Shown here piece by piece: positions 26,624 to 36,323 of a stretch of DNA of 64,000 bases. Source of the stretch: Opitutia bacterium (GTDB lineage Bacteria; Verrucomicrobiota; Verrucomicrobiia; Opitutales; Opitutaceae); contig JACRHT010000017.1 of the NCBI GenBank assembly GCA_016217545.1, positions 310,001 through 374,000 on the forward strand. Reading direction: 5' to 3'. The translations under genes were made by a program, and so were the position numbers. Position 1 is the stretch's first letter. Every line of letters begins with the position of its first letter. The notes beneath the pieces are model-generated. The model searched no databases. It saw nothing but the letters and a program-made list of their open reading frames with translations, and was not told the origin of the DNA.

Positions 26624-27766
26624 ATGAATTTGTCGCCCGCCCCCACCACGCGTTCGCTGGCCAAGGAAGCCGGCGTGACATCGATGACTGTTTCGCTCGC
26701 GCTACGCAACAATCCCAAGATTTCCGTCGCGACGCGCAAACGTATCCAGCGGCTTGCGCTCAAGCGCGGCTACCGACCGGACCCCACGGTGTCGCGACTC
26801 ATGCATCATCTGCGCATCCGCCGCTCACATCGCTTGCAGGCGATGATCTGCGGGCTCACGGATCACACATCGTCCCGTCGTCACGATTGGGTCGGGCGCA
26901 TCGCCGAGGGCGCGCGCGCGCGCGCCACCGAACTCGGCTTCGGCTTCGATCTGCTCAATCTCGCCGACTATGCCGGCAGTCCAGAGCGGCTCGAGCGCGT
27001 GCTCCTCAGCCGCGGAGTCGAAGGTCTGCTGCTGTTGCCGTTGCGCACTCCGGTGGTTTGCGACGACGTGCTGGCGTGGAATCAGTTTTCGGTCGTCTCC
27101 ACGAGCCACTCCGTGATCAGTCCCGAGTTTTGCCGCGTCGTGTCGGACCAATTCAACAACATGATGCTGCTCTGCCGCGAACTCACGATTCGCGGCTACC
27201 GGCGCATCGGCCTCGATATCTCCTATGAAATGGAGCAGCGCGTGCGGCACAACTTCACGGCGGCACTCGCTTGGCACAACGCCTACGGCGGCACGGAAAT
27301 CGTGCGCCCGCTGGTCACCCCGCCCGGCAACATTGATTACCGCAGTCTGCTGATCCATTGGCTCGAGCAGGAAAAGCCTGATGTGATCATCACGCCGGAA
27401 ATCGACCGCCTGAAGGAAACCGCGGCCCGGATCTATCGCAGCGAGCCGCCGCCGTTCGCCTACGCCTTGGTCGACGTCGGCCCCAACCGTCCCGACGGCG
27501 GCATCGACGAACGCGGCGAGTGGATCGGTCGCACCGCGACGGATCTGTTGTCCGGAATGATTCTGCGTGGAGAAAAGGGAGTGCCCGAGGTCACGAAGAA
27601 CATGCTGATCCAAGGAGCATTCGTGCCGGGCGCTCTCGCGCGTGTCCGCGAAATCGCCGGGCGCTCCACTCGGAAACGCGAGCCGGGAAAAGCCAAACAG
27701 AACAATCGGAAATCCAAAGCCGCCACACTCAAGCACGGCCGAGCCGCAAGGATCGAGCGGCGCTAG
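26624..27766 (+). CDS. LacI-family transcriptional regulator
   Basis: The 380-residue protein starts with a LacI helix-turn-helix (TTRSLAKEAGVTSMTVSLAL, about residues 7-26) and hinge region. A periplasmic-binding-protein-like sensor domain follows (RIAEGARARATELGFGFDLLN, GVEGLLLLPLR, RGYRRIGLDIS). The C-terminus has an unusual basic tail of about 40 residues rich in Lys/Arg (RKREPGKAKQNNRKSK). It should bind an operator and be released by a sugar or sugar phosphate. A copy of the recurrent GCAGTAAAC motif lies directly before its ATG. The gene is divergent from the Gfo/Idh operon and is a natural candidate for the regulator of the GCAGTAA(A) sites. Confidence 0.9.
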   Translation: MNLSPAPTTRSLAKEAGVTSMTVSLALRNNPKISVATRKRIQRLALKRGYRPDPTVSRLMHHLRIRRSHRLQAMICGLTDHTSSRRHDWVGRIAEGARARATELGFGFDLLNLADYAGSPERLERVLLSRGVEGLLLLPLRTPVVCDDVLAWNQFSVVSTSHSVISPEFCRVVSDQFNNMMLLCRELTIRGYRRIGLDISYEMEQRVRHNFTAALAWHNAYGGTEIVRPLVTPPGNIDYRSLLIHWLEQEKPDVIITPEIDRLKETAARIYRSEPPPFAYALVDVGPNRPDGGIDERGEWIGRTATDLLSGMILRGEKGVPEVTKNMLIQGAFVPGALARVREIAGRSTRKREPGKAKQNNRKSKAATLKHGRAARIERR

Positions 27767-27772
27767 CAATAA

Positions 27773-27796
27773 CGCGCTGCCTTTCAGAGCAGCGCG
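27773..27796 (+). terminator. Hairpin downstream of the LacI gene
   Basis: A perfect 8-bp inverted repeat (CGCGCTGC / GCAGCGCG) with an 8-base loop begins 7 bp after the LacI stop codon. There is no U-tract, so it may be a transcript-end stabiliser or a weak terminator. Confidence 0.45.
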
Positions 27797-28445
27797 CCGT
27801 GCCGTTGTAGAGTCGCGCCATGGCCCGCGCGGATCGGTTGACTGCTGGCTTGCAGCGTGACGCTTCAACACAGCCTTCGTGTCAGTGCCGATCGCACCGG
27901 CCAAGTAGTAGACGTCCGTGGTCGTAAGCCGAGCGCCGCGCTAGTTTTCAACCACGGGCGCCATAGCGAACCCCCATTTGATCATCCTCGCGACGGGATC
28001 GGGCGCTTGCGCGGGAAAGAGCCAGCGCCTCGGTGTCGCTCACCGCAATCCGGCACTCGCACCCAACCGACTCGAGGGCCTGGCGAATCAAATCCCCTAC
28101 CGGCGCACGATCCTCAGCTTGTTAGGCTCACCGTCGCGAGGCCGGAAGGACGGGCGCGAAGGAGTGCAGGTGAAAGGCGAGAAGCCCATCGAGACGGAAC
28201 CGCCAACCTGCGCGACAAACCAACCTGTCTAAAACTGACAGCGCCCCCTCGCCCCTGGCCCGAAGCGGAGCAAAAATGCCGGGCCACGGACCGGAGAATC
28301 GAGTTCATTCTCTCCTGAACGCGTCTCTTTCGACGGGTTCCCGGCGGCATCTCCCATGCAACCGCCTATCGAGACGCATGGTTCGAAACGCCGAGGACCC
28401 ACAAAATCGAAAACGAAGCCGACCAAGATGGCCGTCGCGCGCCAG
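27797..28445. other. Spacer of about 650 bp without a recognisable gene
   Basis: Several short open frames exist on both strands, but none has a family signature or a credible start. It separates the convergent LacI and FGE genes. I see no repeats or RNA fold here beyond the hairpin at its left edge. It may hold decayed sequence. Confidence 0.4.
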
Positions 28446-29540
28446 TCACGGAGAGTCAACCGCCGCCGCGTCGCGCACGCAGCGGAAGCCCAGGTGCACG
28501 CTGCCCGTGTCGGGAGCACCTTTCCCGCGCGAACCGAGCGTGTAGCGGATGCAATACTGGTCCGAACAAAGGAAGGAGCCGCCGCGCTGCACGCGTTTCG
28601 CCAAACCGGGCTCGCCAGGATCGAATGACGCTTCGCGGGTGGGACCATGCGGATTTCGTGTCACACCATTGTGCGCTTCCGCCGTGTCGCGGGCATAGGC
28701 GTCGGGCCGATACCAGTCGCTGCACCACTCCCAGACGTTGCCGGCCATATCGAACAGCCCATAGGGATTGGGCGGAAACGAGGCCACCGGCGCGAGGTCC
28801 GCGAAGCCATCAGAGGCCGCGTTGTGCGAGGGGAATTCGCCCTGCCAGATGTTCGCCATCCAGCGACCGTCCGGCACGAGTTCGCTGCCCCAGGTGAAAC
28901 GCTCCCCTGGCCGTCCACCACGCGCAGCGAATTCCCATTCCGCTTCCGTCGGCAGGCGTTTGCCCGCCCACCGCGCGTAAACCTCGGCGTCTTCGTAGCA
29001 CACGTGCACCACCGGAAATTTCTCCCGACCATCGAGCGAGCTGCCCGGGCCCTGCGGATGACGCCAATCCGCGCCCGGCACGTAACGCCACCACACGAGC
29101 GCATTGGTCAGCGGCACCGGCCGCGCCGGCGGCAGGAACACCACCGAACCGGGCACGAGCAACTCCGCGGGCGCGCCGGGATAATCCTCCGCGCGCGGCT
29201 TTCGCTCGGCGACGGTCACGTAACCCGTCGCGGCGACGAAGCGGGCGAACTCCGCGTTCGTCACCTCCGTCGCATCCATCCAGAATCCGTTTACGGCCAC
29301 GCGATGAATCGGCTGCGCGTCGGAACCCGTCGTGCCGCCCGGCCCGCAGAGTTCGGGTCCGACTTCCGCGAGGCCCATCGAGAATTCGCCACCCGGAATC
29401 CACACCATCCCCGACGGCGGCTCGGCCGCCGGCACGAACGTGTTGGCCACCGTCGGCTGAAATGACGCTGCCGCGGCACGCAACGCGAGCGGCAGGACGA
29501 TTGACATGCACGCGACGGCGCGGAATACGACTCGGAACAT
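28446..29540 (-). CDS. Formylglycine-generating enzyme (FGE/SUMF1 type) with predicted signal peptide
   Basis: The ATG at 29540 gives 364 residues. The N-terminus (MFRVVFRAVACMSIVLPLALRAAAA region, residues 1-25) looks like a Sec signal peptide. The FGE-sulfatase fold follows: MVWIPGGEFSMG, TEVTNAEFARFV, RLPTEAEWEFAARGG, GNVWEWCSDWY, and the active site GGSFLCSDQYC with Cys325 and Cys330. This is the pair that binds copper and activates O2 in true FGEs (GGSYMCxxxYC in human). It converts the sulfatase Cys to formylglycine. It ends the minus-strand run TonB receptor - two sulfatases - Asp-box protein - FGE. Many exported FGE-like proteins lack the Cys pair, so this one is likely active. A GTG 90 bases upstream is an alternative start. 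Confidence 0.85.
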   Translation of the reverse strand: MFRVVFRAVACMSIVLPLALRAAAASFQPTVANTFVPAAEPPSGMVWIPGGEFSMGLAEVGPELCGPGGTTGSDAQPIHRVAVNGFWMDATEVTNAEFARFVAATGYVTVAERKPRAEDYPGAPAELLVPGSVVFLPPARPVPLTNALVWWRYVPGADWRHPQGPGSSLDGREKFPVVHVCYEDAEVYARWAGKRLPTEAEWEFAARGGRPGERFTWGSELVPDGRWMANIWQGEFPSHNAASDGFADLAPVASFPPNPYGLFDMAGNVWEWCSDWYRPDAYARDTAEAHNGVTRNPHGPTREASFDPGEPGLAKRVQRGGSFLCSDQYCIRYTLGSRGKGAPDTGSVHLGFRCVRDAAAVDSP

Positions 29541-29652
29541 GCGCACGACGAAACGCCCTCCGCGCCCCGCCGCAAGCCAGCGCGCGGCGACGGCGGGAAG
29601 TTTCTGACGAGGCGAAGCGGGCGCACCCACGGTGGTTTGCAGGGCGGAGCGC

Positions 29653-32600
29653 TCAGTTTGGCTCGAGGAACACGAGGTAGTTCACCGCCGCCAGCGTGTT
29701 GCCGCCGTTCTTGAGGCCGCCGAGCGTCACGGTGCCGCTAGTCACTGTCGCTTTCCAGACATCGAGCGTCGTCGCCGTCGTCGAGCCGCGTTCGGTGATC
29801 GAGATCGTTGTCGTCTGCTTCGAGAAACCCTGCGCCGAGAGCCAGCCCGGCGTGGCGCCGGTCGGCACGGCCACGTAGACTTGGCAGCTCACTGCGGGTT
29901 GGAGCTTGAGGAGCGAAGAACTCGTGTCGGAACGGTCATCCATCGAGGTCGTGCACAGCCAGACCGCGCCGGCGCTCGGCAACGCGTCGAGCTGATAGGC
30001 GGCGTCGATGTAGGCCTGCGTGCCGACGCGCGCGAGCGTCGGGATGTGGCGCCAGTCGTTCACCCAAGTGCCGCCCGACTTCCGTTTGAACGCCACGTCC
30101 AGCGGCATCTTGTAGCGGACGCCGAAGCCCTCCGTGCGCATGCCGACGTAGTGGCGCTTGACGCCGTCGACGGTCGCGGTCCGCACGAACTCCGTCGATG
30201 CGTTCGGGATGCCGTCGTTGAACCAGGCCCAGCTCGTGCCGGCATTCGTGGTGCGCAAGACGCCATAGGAGCTGGCGACGACCACCTCGTCGCCCGTTCC
30301 GGTCTCGATGTGCGAGAACGTCAGGTCGGCCGGCAGTCCGTCGGGAAACAGCGTGGTGTTCATGGCGGGATTCAGCTGCTGCGTCCACGTGCTGCCGCCG
30401 TCGGTGCTCTTCCACAGGCCCGCGCTGGTGCCGCCGTTCACCCCGGCGTAGAGGTGCGTGACGCCACTGCGACTCACGGCCGCGATCGCCCCGATCTTCG
30501 CGAACGAGATCGCGCCGGTCGGGAACAGTTTCGTCCACGCCGCAGAGCCGACCTTGCGGTAGAGGCCGCCGTTGGTGCGCTCGTCGCTGCAGTAGAGAGT
30601 CGTGGCCGTGTTCGGATCGACCCGGACGTGCGAGAGATGCGAACCGCCGGGCAGGCCGTTCGACAGGTCGCTCCACGTCGCGCCGCCGTCGATGCTCCGA
30701 TAGATTCCGCGATGCACGTAGCGATTTTCGACACTGGCAATCTTCGGCAGCGAACCCGAGCCGTTGGCGGCCTTCAGGCCGTCGTTCACGAAGACGAGCG
30801 AAGCCGCCTTGTTGGTGCCGCCACCGTAGATCACCGCGCGCTTCGTCGTCGTGCTGTCGTCGAGGATCACGTCGAACCGCACCAGCACCATGTCGCCTGA
30901 GAGCGCACTGCCCAGCGTCACGCCGGCGGTGACACTCTGCGCGGAGGTCGCGGTCGCCATTTCCAGGACCTTCGGGCTCGTGTGCGGGATCTCGGCGACC
31001 ACCGCGCTGCCAGCGCCGCTGATCGCCCAACCCGCGGGCGCGCCGCCGGTCGTGTCGCTTTCGAAGGTGCTGAGGCTCGCGGGCGCGGTCTGGTCGTAAT
31101 ACGAGGCGTAGAGGCCGACGTTGTCGGCGAAGAACTTCGTCGCCGCCGTGCCGCTGGGAATCTGGAACTCCAGCTTCGAGATCGCGCCGGCGGCGCTGTT
31201 TTCGAAGGCGAACGGGGTCGAAGTGAGGAGCTTGCCGTCGACGTAGACGTCGTAGGTCTTGGCTGTGGTGTTCAGCACCGCCTCGACGCGATACTGCGCC
31301 TTGCTGCCGGCGGAGAGGTAGATGATGCGCTGGCCGTCGACGGAGCCGGACGCGAGCACGGTGGGATCGAGCGCGATGTCCCAAATGTTGTTTTCGGTCA
31401 CGCCGTTCAACACTCCGGGCGCCGTGTTCGAGAACGTCGCGCCGCCGTCGGTGCTCTTGAAAAAGTGGGGCACGTCGCGCGGGGGCACGCCGAAGTCGAT
31501 CGTGCGATAGGCCGAGGCCGCGTAGACGATGCTGGCGTTGTCCGGATCGGGCAGGATGAAGCGGCCCTTGCCTTGCGTGGCGTTGTCGGGATTGAAGCGC
31601 AGCGTCCAGCTCGTGCCGCCGTTGGCGCTGGTCCAGAAACCGCGGTCGGTGTCGGCGCAGAACATTTTCGTCGGATCGCCCGCTGCGAGGCTGAGGTATT
31701 TGCCGCGCCCGCCTTCGAGGCCCCAACCGCGGTAGGCGCCTCCGCTCACGCTGGAGGTGAACGACCGGAACGAGACCGCCGAATCCGCGCTCTTGTAGTT
31801 GCTCGCCACGTCGCCGGTGACGAACACGTGGTCGTTGCTCGACGACTCGGCCCACACGCCCAGGATCGCCGGACGGAACACGCCCTGATAGTCGAGCGTG
31901 ACGTTCGGGTCGGACTCGCTGACGAGCGTCCACGACGTGCCCGAATTCGTGCTGCGCAAGACGCCGCGCGCCGCCGCGGTTTTCGCGGCGTAGGTTGCAT
32001 ACACCCGCGTCGACGAACCTGCGCTCACCTGCACGTTGTAGAAGAAGCCGGTGTCGGAGAAACTCCCCGCTGGCGGCGTGAAGCCGACGCTCAGCTGTGA
32101 CCACGTGGCGCCGCCGTCGGTCGACTTGTAGATGCCGCCGCGATTGCCGGTCTCGCCCGGCGGAATCGCATCGGTCAGCAGGAACGTCTCCATGTCATCG
32201 TAGGGCATCATCGTGACGTAGATGATCTGCCCGGTCGTCGAGGCGGGATCGAAGCACACGCCAAAGACCGCGCGATGCGGCAGCTGGTTGGTGCCCGGCG
32301 CGCCGAGCCGCGTCCAAGACCCGGCGGCGAACTTGTAGAGTCCCTGGTCGGTCGCGGCGAGGACGATGGACGAGTCCGTCGGATGCACGGCGATGTTGCA
32401 GACGGTGCCATAAACGCCGCTCGGGATCGGGAGTGCCGCCATCTCCGTCCACGACTGGCCGGCGTCCGTGCTTTTCCACATCGCGGGCAGCGACTCGGAG
32501 ATGCCGATCTTGCCCTTGTAGTAGACCCGGCGGTTGCCGCCGCCGGCATACATCACCTGCGCGTCGGACGGTGCCGTTTGAAAAACACTGATCGCCTGGG

Positions 32601-33063
32601 AAAAACCGCCGCTCGGCGGCGTGACGGGCGCGAGCAGAAGCTCACCGGTGGTCGGGGAGACATAGGAGCGGAACACCTCCTTGCTGTCGGTGCCGACCAG
32701 CACCGTGCGACCGGTCGGGTCGGCCGCGACAAACTTCACGACGTTGCCGTTCGCTTTGCCTTCACCCGCCGTGCCGGCGAAGGTCGGGCCGCCCAGCGGC
32801 ACGAAGCTCTGCGCCTCGTCGAAGCTCACCCACACGCCGCCGGAATCCACGCCGGTCGCGACGAAATAGCGCCCGCGCGTGCCGCCCGGCGCGGTCAGGA
32901 CGTCGAGATCGTCGATGTAGCCGTTGCCACCCATGCCGATCGGCACCCACGGCGCCTGATCGGACGAGGAAAACGCGAGGACGGATACGAGGCCGGTCCA
33001 GCCGGCGAGCGCGACGGCACCGAGGCCGCGCGCGAAACGAGACATGAAGGAGACAGATTGCAT
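29653..33063 (-). CDS. Giant exported Asp-box beta-propeller protein with inserted jelly-roll-like domain
   Basis: From the ATG at 33063 the protein has 1136 residues, with a signal-like hydrophobic stretch after RFARG (GLGAVALAGWTGLVSVLAFS). Asp boxes recur: KSTDAGQSWTEM, KSTDGGATWSQL, RSTNSGTSWTLV, SANGGTSWTLR, KSTDGGATFS, RSIDGGATWSDL, KSTDGGSTWTQQ and RTTNAGTSWAWF. The fold should be a sortilin/GH74-like double propeller. Between two halves of one blade an insert of about 200 residues (bases 30712-31308) resembles a concanavalin/jelly-roll domain whose second half (TAKTYDVYVDGK, FFADNVGLY) comes before its first half (STFESDTTGG, VLVRFDVILDD). The role is unknown; glycan binding or cleavage at the cell surface is possible. 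It lies between sulfatases and the FGE. Confidence 0.75.
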   Translation of the reverse strand: MQSVSFMSRFARGLGAVALAGWTGLVSVLAFSSSDQAPWVPIGMGGNGYIDDLDVLTAPGGTRGRYFVATGVDSGGVWVSFDEAQSFVPLGGPTFAGTAGEGKANGNVVKFVAADPTGRTVLVGTDSKEVFRSYVSPTTGELLLAPVTPPSGGFSQAISVFQTAPSDAQVMYAGGGNRRVYYKGKIGISESLPAMWKSTDAGQSWTEMAALPIPSGVYGTVCNIAVHPTDSSIVLAATDQGLYKFAAGSWTRLGAPGTNQLPHRAVFGVCFDPASTTGQIIYVTMMPYDDMETFLLTDAIPPGETGNRGGIYKSTDGGATWSQLSVGFTPPAGSFSDTGFFYNVQVSAGSSTRVYATYAAKTAAARGVLRSTNSGTSWTLVSESDPNVTLDYQGVFRPAILGVWAESSSNDHVFVTGDVASNYKSADSAVSFRSFTSSVSGGAYRGWGLEGGRGKYLSLAAGDPTKMFCADTDRGFWTSANGGTSWTLRFNPDNATQGKGRFILPDPDNASIVYAASAYRTIDFGVPPRDVPHFFKSTDGGATFSNTAPGVLNGVTENNIWDIALDPTVLASGSVDGQRIIYLSAGSKAQYRVEAVLNTTAKTYDVYVDGKLLTSTPFAFENSAAGAISKLEFQIPSGTAATKFFADNVGLYASYYDQTAPASLSTFESDTTGGAPAGWAISGAGSAVVAEIPHTSPKVLEMATATSAQSVTAGVTLGSALSGDMVLVRFDVILDDSTTTKRAVIYGGGTNKAASLVFVNDGLKAANGSGSLPKIASVENRYVHRGIYRSIDGGATWSDLSNGLPGGSHLSHVRVDPNTATTLYCSDERTNGGLYRKVGSAAWTKLFPTGAISFAKIGAIAAVSRSGVTHLYAGVNGGTSAGLWKSTDGGSTWTQQLNPAMNTTLFPDGLPADLTFSHIETGTGDEVVVASSYGVLRTTNAGTSWAWFNDGIPNASTEFVRTATVDGVKRHYVGMRTEGFGVRYKMPLDVAFKRKSGGTWVNDWRHIPTLARVGTQAYIDAAYQLDALPSAGAVWLCTTSMDDRSDTSSSLLKLQPAVSCQVYVAVPTGATPGWLSAQGFSKQTTTISITERGSTTATTLDVWKATVTSGTVTLGGLKNGGNTLAAVNYLVFLEPN

Positions 33064-33229
33064 GGGGAGACTTTCCGGCGCGCCCAACACGGGCACGCGC
33101 TGCGAGGGGTGACCCGCACGCTAACACGACCGAGCGACACGCTCACTGGGAACGCGCCGCTCCCTTCTGAGAATTCGCTGCGCGGCTCCGCGGTCCGGCG
33201 CGGCGCGAGCGCGCACCGGCACGCTCGCC

Positions 33230-34768
33230 TCAGGGATTCAGCCGCGCGGGACCGGAGCGAAGCCGGGCCTCGAGTTGCGCGCGCACTGCTGCGTGCGCAG
33301 GGTCGTCCGCGAGATTCCGGGTCTCGAGCGGATCGGCGGCGTAGTCGTAGAGTTCCACCGCGACCCGCTCCCCGGCGAGGCTCCAGCCCCGCCGCCATTC
33401 GATGAGCCGGTAGTCCGCCGTGCGCACGGCATGGCCGATCACGAGTTCCTTGCGCGACTCGTCCTCGAACGTCCATTTGCGATCGAAGACATGGAAAACG
33501 GCGTCCTTCCACGCCCGACCGGGCTCGCGCAGCACCGGAGCGAAGCTCGTGCCGTCGGTCACGGGGAGTCGCGTGATGCCGCACAGTTCCACGAGCGTCG
33601 GCAACACATCGACCGTCTCGACTAGCGCGGCGGAACGGGTGCCCGCTGTCGTGAGACCGGGAGCGCGCACGATGAGCGGCGAATGCGCCGCCTCCTCGAA
33701 ATTCGTCTGCTTTCCCCAGAGGTTCAGATCGCCCAAGTGAAAACCATGGTCGCCCCACAGCACCACGATGGTGTTCTCCGCGAGGCCTTCGCGTTCGAGC
33801 GCGTCGAGCACGCGGCCGATCTGCGCGTCGACGAAGCTCACGCACGCGAAATAGCCGTGGCGGATCCAACGCGCCGTCGCTTCCGGCATCTGCTGCGCCT
33901 CCCAGCCGCCCTTCGGCAGCGGCGTGTGTCCGTCGTAGTCGTAATTGTGGAAATTGGGATTGTTGCTCCAGGCGATCGCCGGCACATCGCGCGGCGCGCG
34001 GGGATTCGCAGCGAGCGGCAGCTTTTCGGGGTCGTAGAGATCCCAGTAGCGCTTCGGCGCGACGAAGGGGATGTGCGGCTTGTGGAAACCCACCGCGAGC
34101 ATGAACGGCCGGCCGTCGGACTTGAGACACGCGAGTTGCGCGATGGCGTCGTCGGCCAGTGCGCCGTCCATATAGGCGCTGTCCGGCTGGTCGACGCCCT
34201 CCGCGATCGGGGCGCCGCCGGGCAGGTCGTTGTCGTCGCCGCGATTGCCACCGCGGGCGCGCTTCGCTTCCTGCCAGGCTTTCAACTTCGCGTCGTTCGC
34301 CGGATCGCCGTAGCCGCGGCCTCGATCAGTTTTCTGCAGGACGTCGAACGTGTCGCTGAGCACGCCGCCTTCGACGTGCCAGATTTTTCCGAGCGACACG
34401 GTGGCATAGCCCGCGGCTTGGAAGGTGCGCCCCCACGGCTGCGCGCCCGGCACCTTTTCCCACACCGGCGGGCCGTAGGTTTGGTGCGTGCGCTCCGGAC
34501 TCAGGCCGGTGAGCAGGGCGACGCGGGACGGGATGCAGACCGCGAACTGCGTGTAGTGCCGCTCGAAGACCTCGGCCGTGCGCGCGAAACGGTCGATGTT
34601 CGGCGTCTTGATGAACGCGCTGCCGTAGCAGCCGAGCTCGGGCCGCAGGTCGTCGACGGCGATGAAGAGCACGTTGGGCCGGGTCGGCGTAGCGGCTCCG
34701 GCGATGCCCCACGCCCCGGCCAACAGCGCGGTCGCCCAAGCCCGTCGTGAATTGGAACGAGCGCGCAT
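33230..34768 (-). CDS. Exported Cys-type sulfatase (iduronate-2-sulfatase-like, S1 family)
   Basis: The 512-residue protein has a signal peptide (about residues 1-26, ...AWGIAGA) followed by NVLFIAVDDLRPELGCYG, the S1 metal-binding Asp pair in the iduronate-sulfatase style. The formylglycine site is CIPSR (Cys78), a canonical CxPxR. Other markers are YATVSLGKIWHVEG, GFHKPHIPF, LWGDHGFHLGD (metal and His) and NLWGKQTNFEE. It hydrolyses a sulfate ester on a glycan in the periplasm after Cys-to-FGly conversion. It follows the other exported sulfatase by 7 bp and precedes the Asp-box and FGE genes. Confidence 0.92.
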   Translation of the reverse strand: MRARSNSRRAWATALLAGAWGIAGAATPTRPNVLFIAVDDLRPELGCYGSAFIKTPNIDRFARTAEVFERHYTQFAVCIPSRVALLTGLSPERTHQTYGPPVWEKVPGAQPWGRTFQAAGYATVSLGKIWHVEGGVLSDTFDVLQKTDRGRGYGDPANDAKLKAWQEAKRARGGNRGDDNDLPGGAPIAEGVDQPDSAYMDGALADDAIAQLACLKSDGRPFMLAVGFHKPHIPFVAPKRYWDLYDPEKLPLAANPRAPRDVPAIAWSNNPNFHNYDYDGHTPLPKGGWEAQQMPEATARWIRHGYFACVSFVDAQIGRVLDALEREGLAENTIVVLWGDHGFHLGDLNLWGKQTNFEEAAHSPLIVRAPGLTTAGTRSAALVETVDVLPTLVELCGITRLPVTDGTSFAPVLREPGRAWKDAVFHVFDRKWTFEDESRKELVIGHAVRTADYRLIEWRRGWSLAGERVAVELYDYAADPLETRNLADDPAHAAVRAQLEARLRSGPARLNP

Positions 34769-34775
34769 CGTCGGC

Positions 34776-36275
34776 TCAGTCGGGTTCGTTTTCTGAATCG
34801 CGCAGCTTGGGGCTGGGCGGCGCCGGCGGATTGTTCGAGCGGTTGGTGATCCCGGCCGGCAGAGCGGCCTTCCAGCCCGCGTGCAACTGCCGCGCCAGCT
34901 CGGCGAGCAGGACGGAGCGCCCCGGCTGATCGGCGAGATTGATGGTTTCGTTCGCGTCGTCCTGACGGTCGTAGAGTTCGCAGGCGGTGACGGCGCCGCT
35001 CTTCTTGTCGCGCCATTCGACGTAGCGATAGCGGTCCGTGCGGATGGCGTAGCCCTCGACCGTGTTGCGGCGGGGAAATTGGCTGAAGGCGGCCGTCTTC
35101 CACGGCGTGTCCGGCTTCGCGAGCAGCGGCTTGAAGCTCGTGCCCTCGAGGTAGTCCGGCACCGCGAGGCCGCAGAGGTCGAGCAGCGAGGGGTAGATAT
35201 CGACGTATTCCACCAGCGCGTTCGAGCGCTGCGCGGCGGCGAATCCCGGCGCGCGCACGATGAGCGGCGACCAGGTCGAGCGTTCGTAGTTGGTCGTCTT
35301 GCCCCACATGCCGTGATCCTGGAGATGCCAGCCGTGATCGCCGATGAAGACGACGATGGTGTTGGCCGCCGCGCCGGATTTTTCCAGCGCCTCGAGCACC
35401 CGCCCGACCTGCGCGTCGACGAAGCTCACGCAGGCGAAGTAGTCGCGCCGCAACTCGCGTTGCTGCGCCTCCGTGACCTCATCGCTCGGATAACCCGCGA
35501 ACTTCGTGATGGCGTGGTGCGAGGTCGCGTATTCCGGCACGCCGGCGTTCGCCTGCGGGTTGGGTGAGATCGGCACGGTGTCGCGGTCGTAGAGATCGGC
35601 GTATTTTTTCGGCGCGACCCACGGCAGGTGTGGTTTCTGAAAACCCACGGCGAGGAAGAACGGCTCGTCGAGCTTCGCCACGCGGCCGATGGTCTCGACC
35701 GCGGCGTCGGCGATCTGACCGTCCTGATAGGCGTCGTCGGGCAGGTCGCCGAATTCGGACACCGGCGACTGTCCCTTCGCGGCGTCGCCTTTCTTTCCAC
35801 CGGTGCGAGCGATCGTCTCCGGCAGCACGTAGTAACCGGCCTTCGGTTTGAAATGCGGCTCGGAGAGCGGCTCGATGAGCCCGTGATGCACTTTGCCGAA
35901 GGTGCGCACGTGGTAGCCCTGCTCCATGAAGTGCCGCATGAGCGAGGGCTTCTCCTTCAGGAAGGTATCGACGAAATATTTCGTGTAGGGGTAGTCGACG
36001 CCCGTGGTGTCCGGGCGGCAGCCGGTGAGAAAGCTGGCGCGCGTCGCCGCGCAGACGGCCTGCTGCACGTAGGGACGCTCGAACAGCGTGCCGGTCTTCG
36101 CGAGGCGGTCGATGTTCGGCGTGTGCATGTAGTCGGCGCCGTAGCAGCCGAGTTCGGGCCGCAGGTCGTCGGAGACGATGAACAGCACGTTCGGGCGCTT
36201 CGGCCCGGCGGCGAGCGCCGCCGTCGCGGTCAGAAGCGCGAGGGCCGGGGCAAGGATGCGAGGTGACTTTTTCAT
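34776..36275 (-). CDS. Exported Cys-type sulfatase (iduronate-2-sulfatase-like, S1 family)
   Basis: The 499-residue protein has a signal peptide (residues 1-23) and then RPNVLFIVSDDLRPELGCYG. The FGly site reads CAATR (Cys75), the less common C-x-A-x-R variant. Further family markers are YHVRTFGKVHHG, VGFQKPHLPWVAPKKY, FIGDHGWHLQDHGMWGKTTNYE and a C-terminal ELYDRQDDANETINLAD. It is a paralogue of the 33230-34768 protein. Both lie downstream of the TonB receptor and are expected to act on the same exported substrate class at different sulfate positions. Confidence 0.92.
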   Translation of the reverse strand: MKKSPRILAPALALLTATAALAAGPKRPNVLFIVSDDLRPELGCYGADYMHTPNIDRLAKTGTLFERPYVQQAVCAATRASFLTGCRPDTTGVDYPYTKYFVDTFLKEKPSLMRHFMEQGYHVRTFGKVHHGLIEPLSEPHFKPKAGYYVLPETIARTGGKKGDAAKGQSPVSEFGDLPDDAYQDGQIADAAVETIGRVAKLDEPFFLAVGFQKPHLPWVAPKKYADLYDRDTVPISPNPQANAGVPEYATSHHAITKFAGYPSDEVTEAQQRELRRDYFACVSFVDAQVGRVLEALEKSGAAANTIVVFIGDHGWHLQDHGMWGKTTNYERSTWSPLIVRAPGFAAAQRSNALVEYVDIYPSLLDLCGLAVPDYLEGTSFKPLLAKPDTPWKTAAFSQFPRRNTVEGYAIRTDRYRYVEWRDKKSGAVTACELYDRQDDANETINLADQPGRSVLLAELARQLHAGWKAALPAGITNRSNNPPAPPSPKLRDSENEPD

Positions 36276-36287
36276 GAAAGCAAGAGT

Positions 36288-36317
36288 CCTCCCAGCGACG
36301 CGGGGCGCGCCGGGAGG
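36288..36317 (-). terminator. Hairpin between TonB receptor and sulfatase genes
   Basis: CCTCCC (36288-36293) and GGGAGG (36312-36317) form a stem that can be extended by GCG/CGC across one mismatch. It lies in the 48-bp spacer between the receptor stop and the sulfatase start, without a U-tract. It may protect the upstream message or attenuate expression of the sulfatases. Confidence 0.35.
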
Positions 36318-36323
36318 GTTACG

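Noticed and set aside
29936-32104. 722-codon minus-strand open frame inside the giant Asp-box gene in another frame
   Set aside because: Very Arg/His-rich, low-complexity translation typical of the wrong frame; the overlapping frame carries the Asp boxes.
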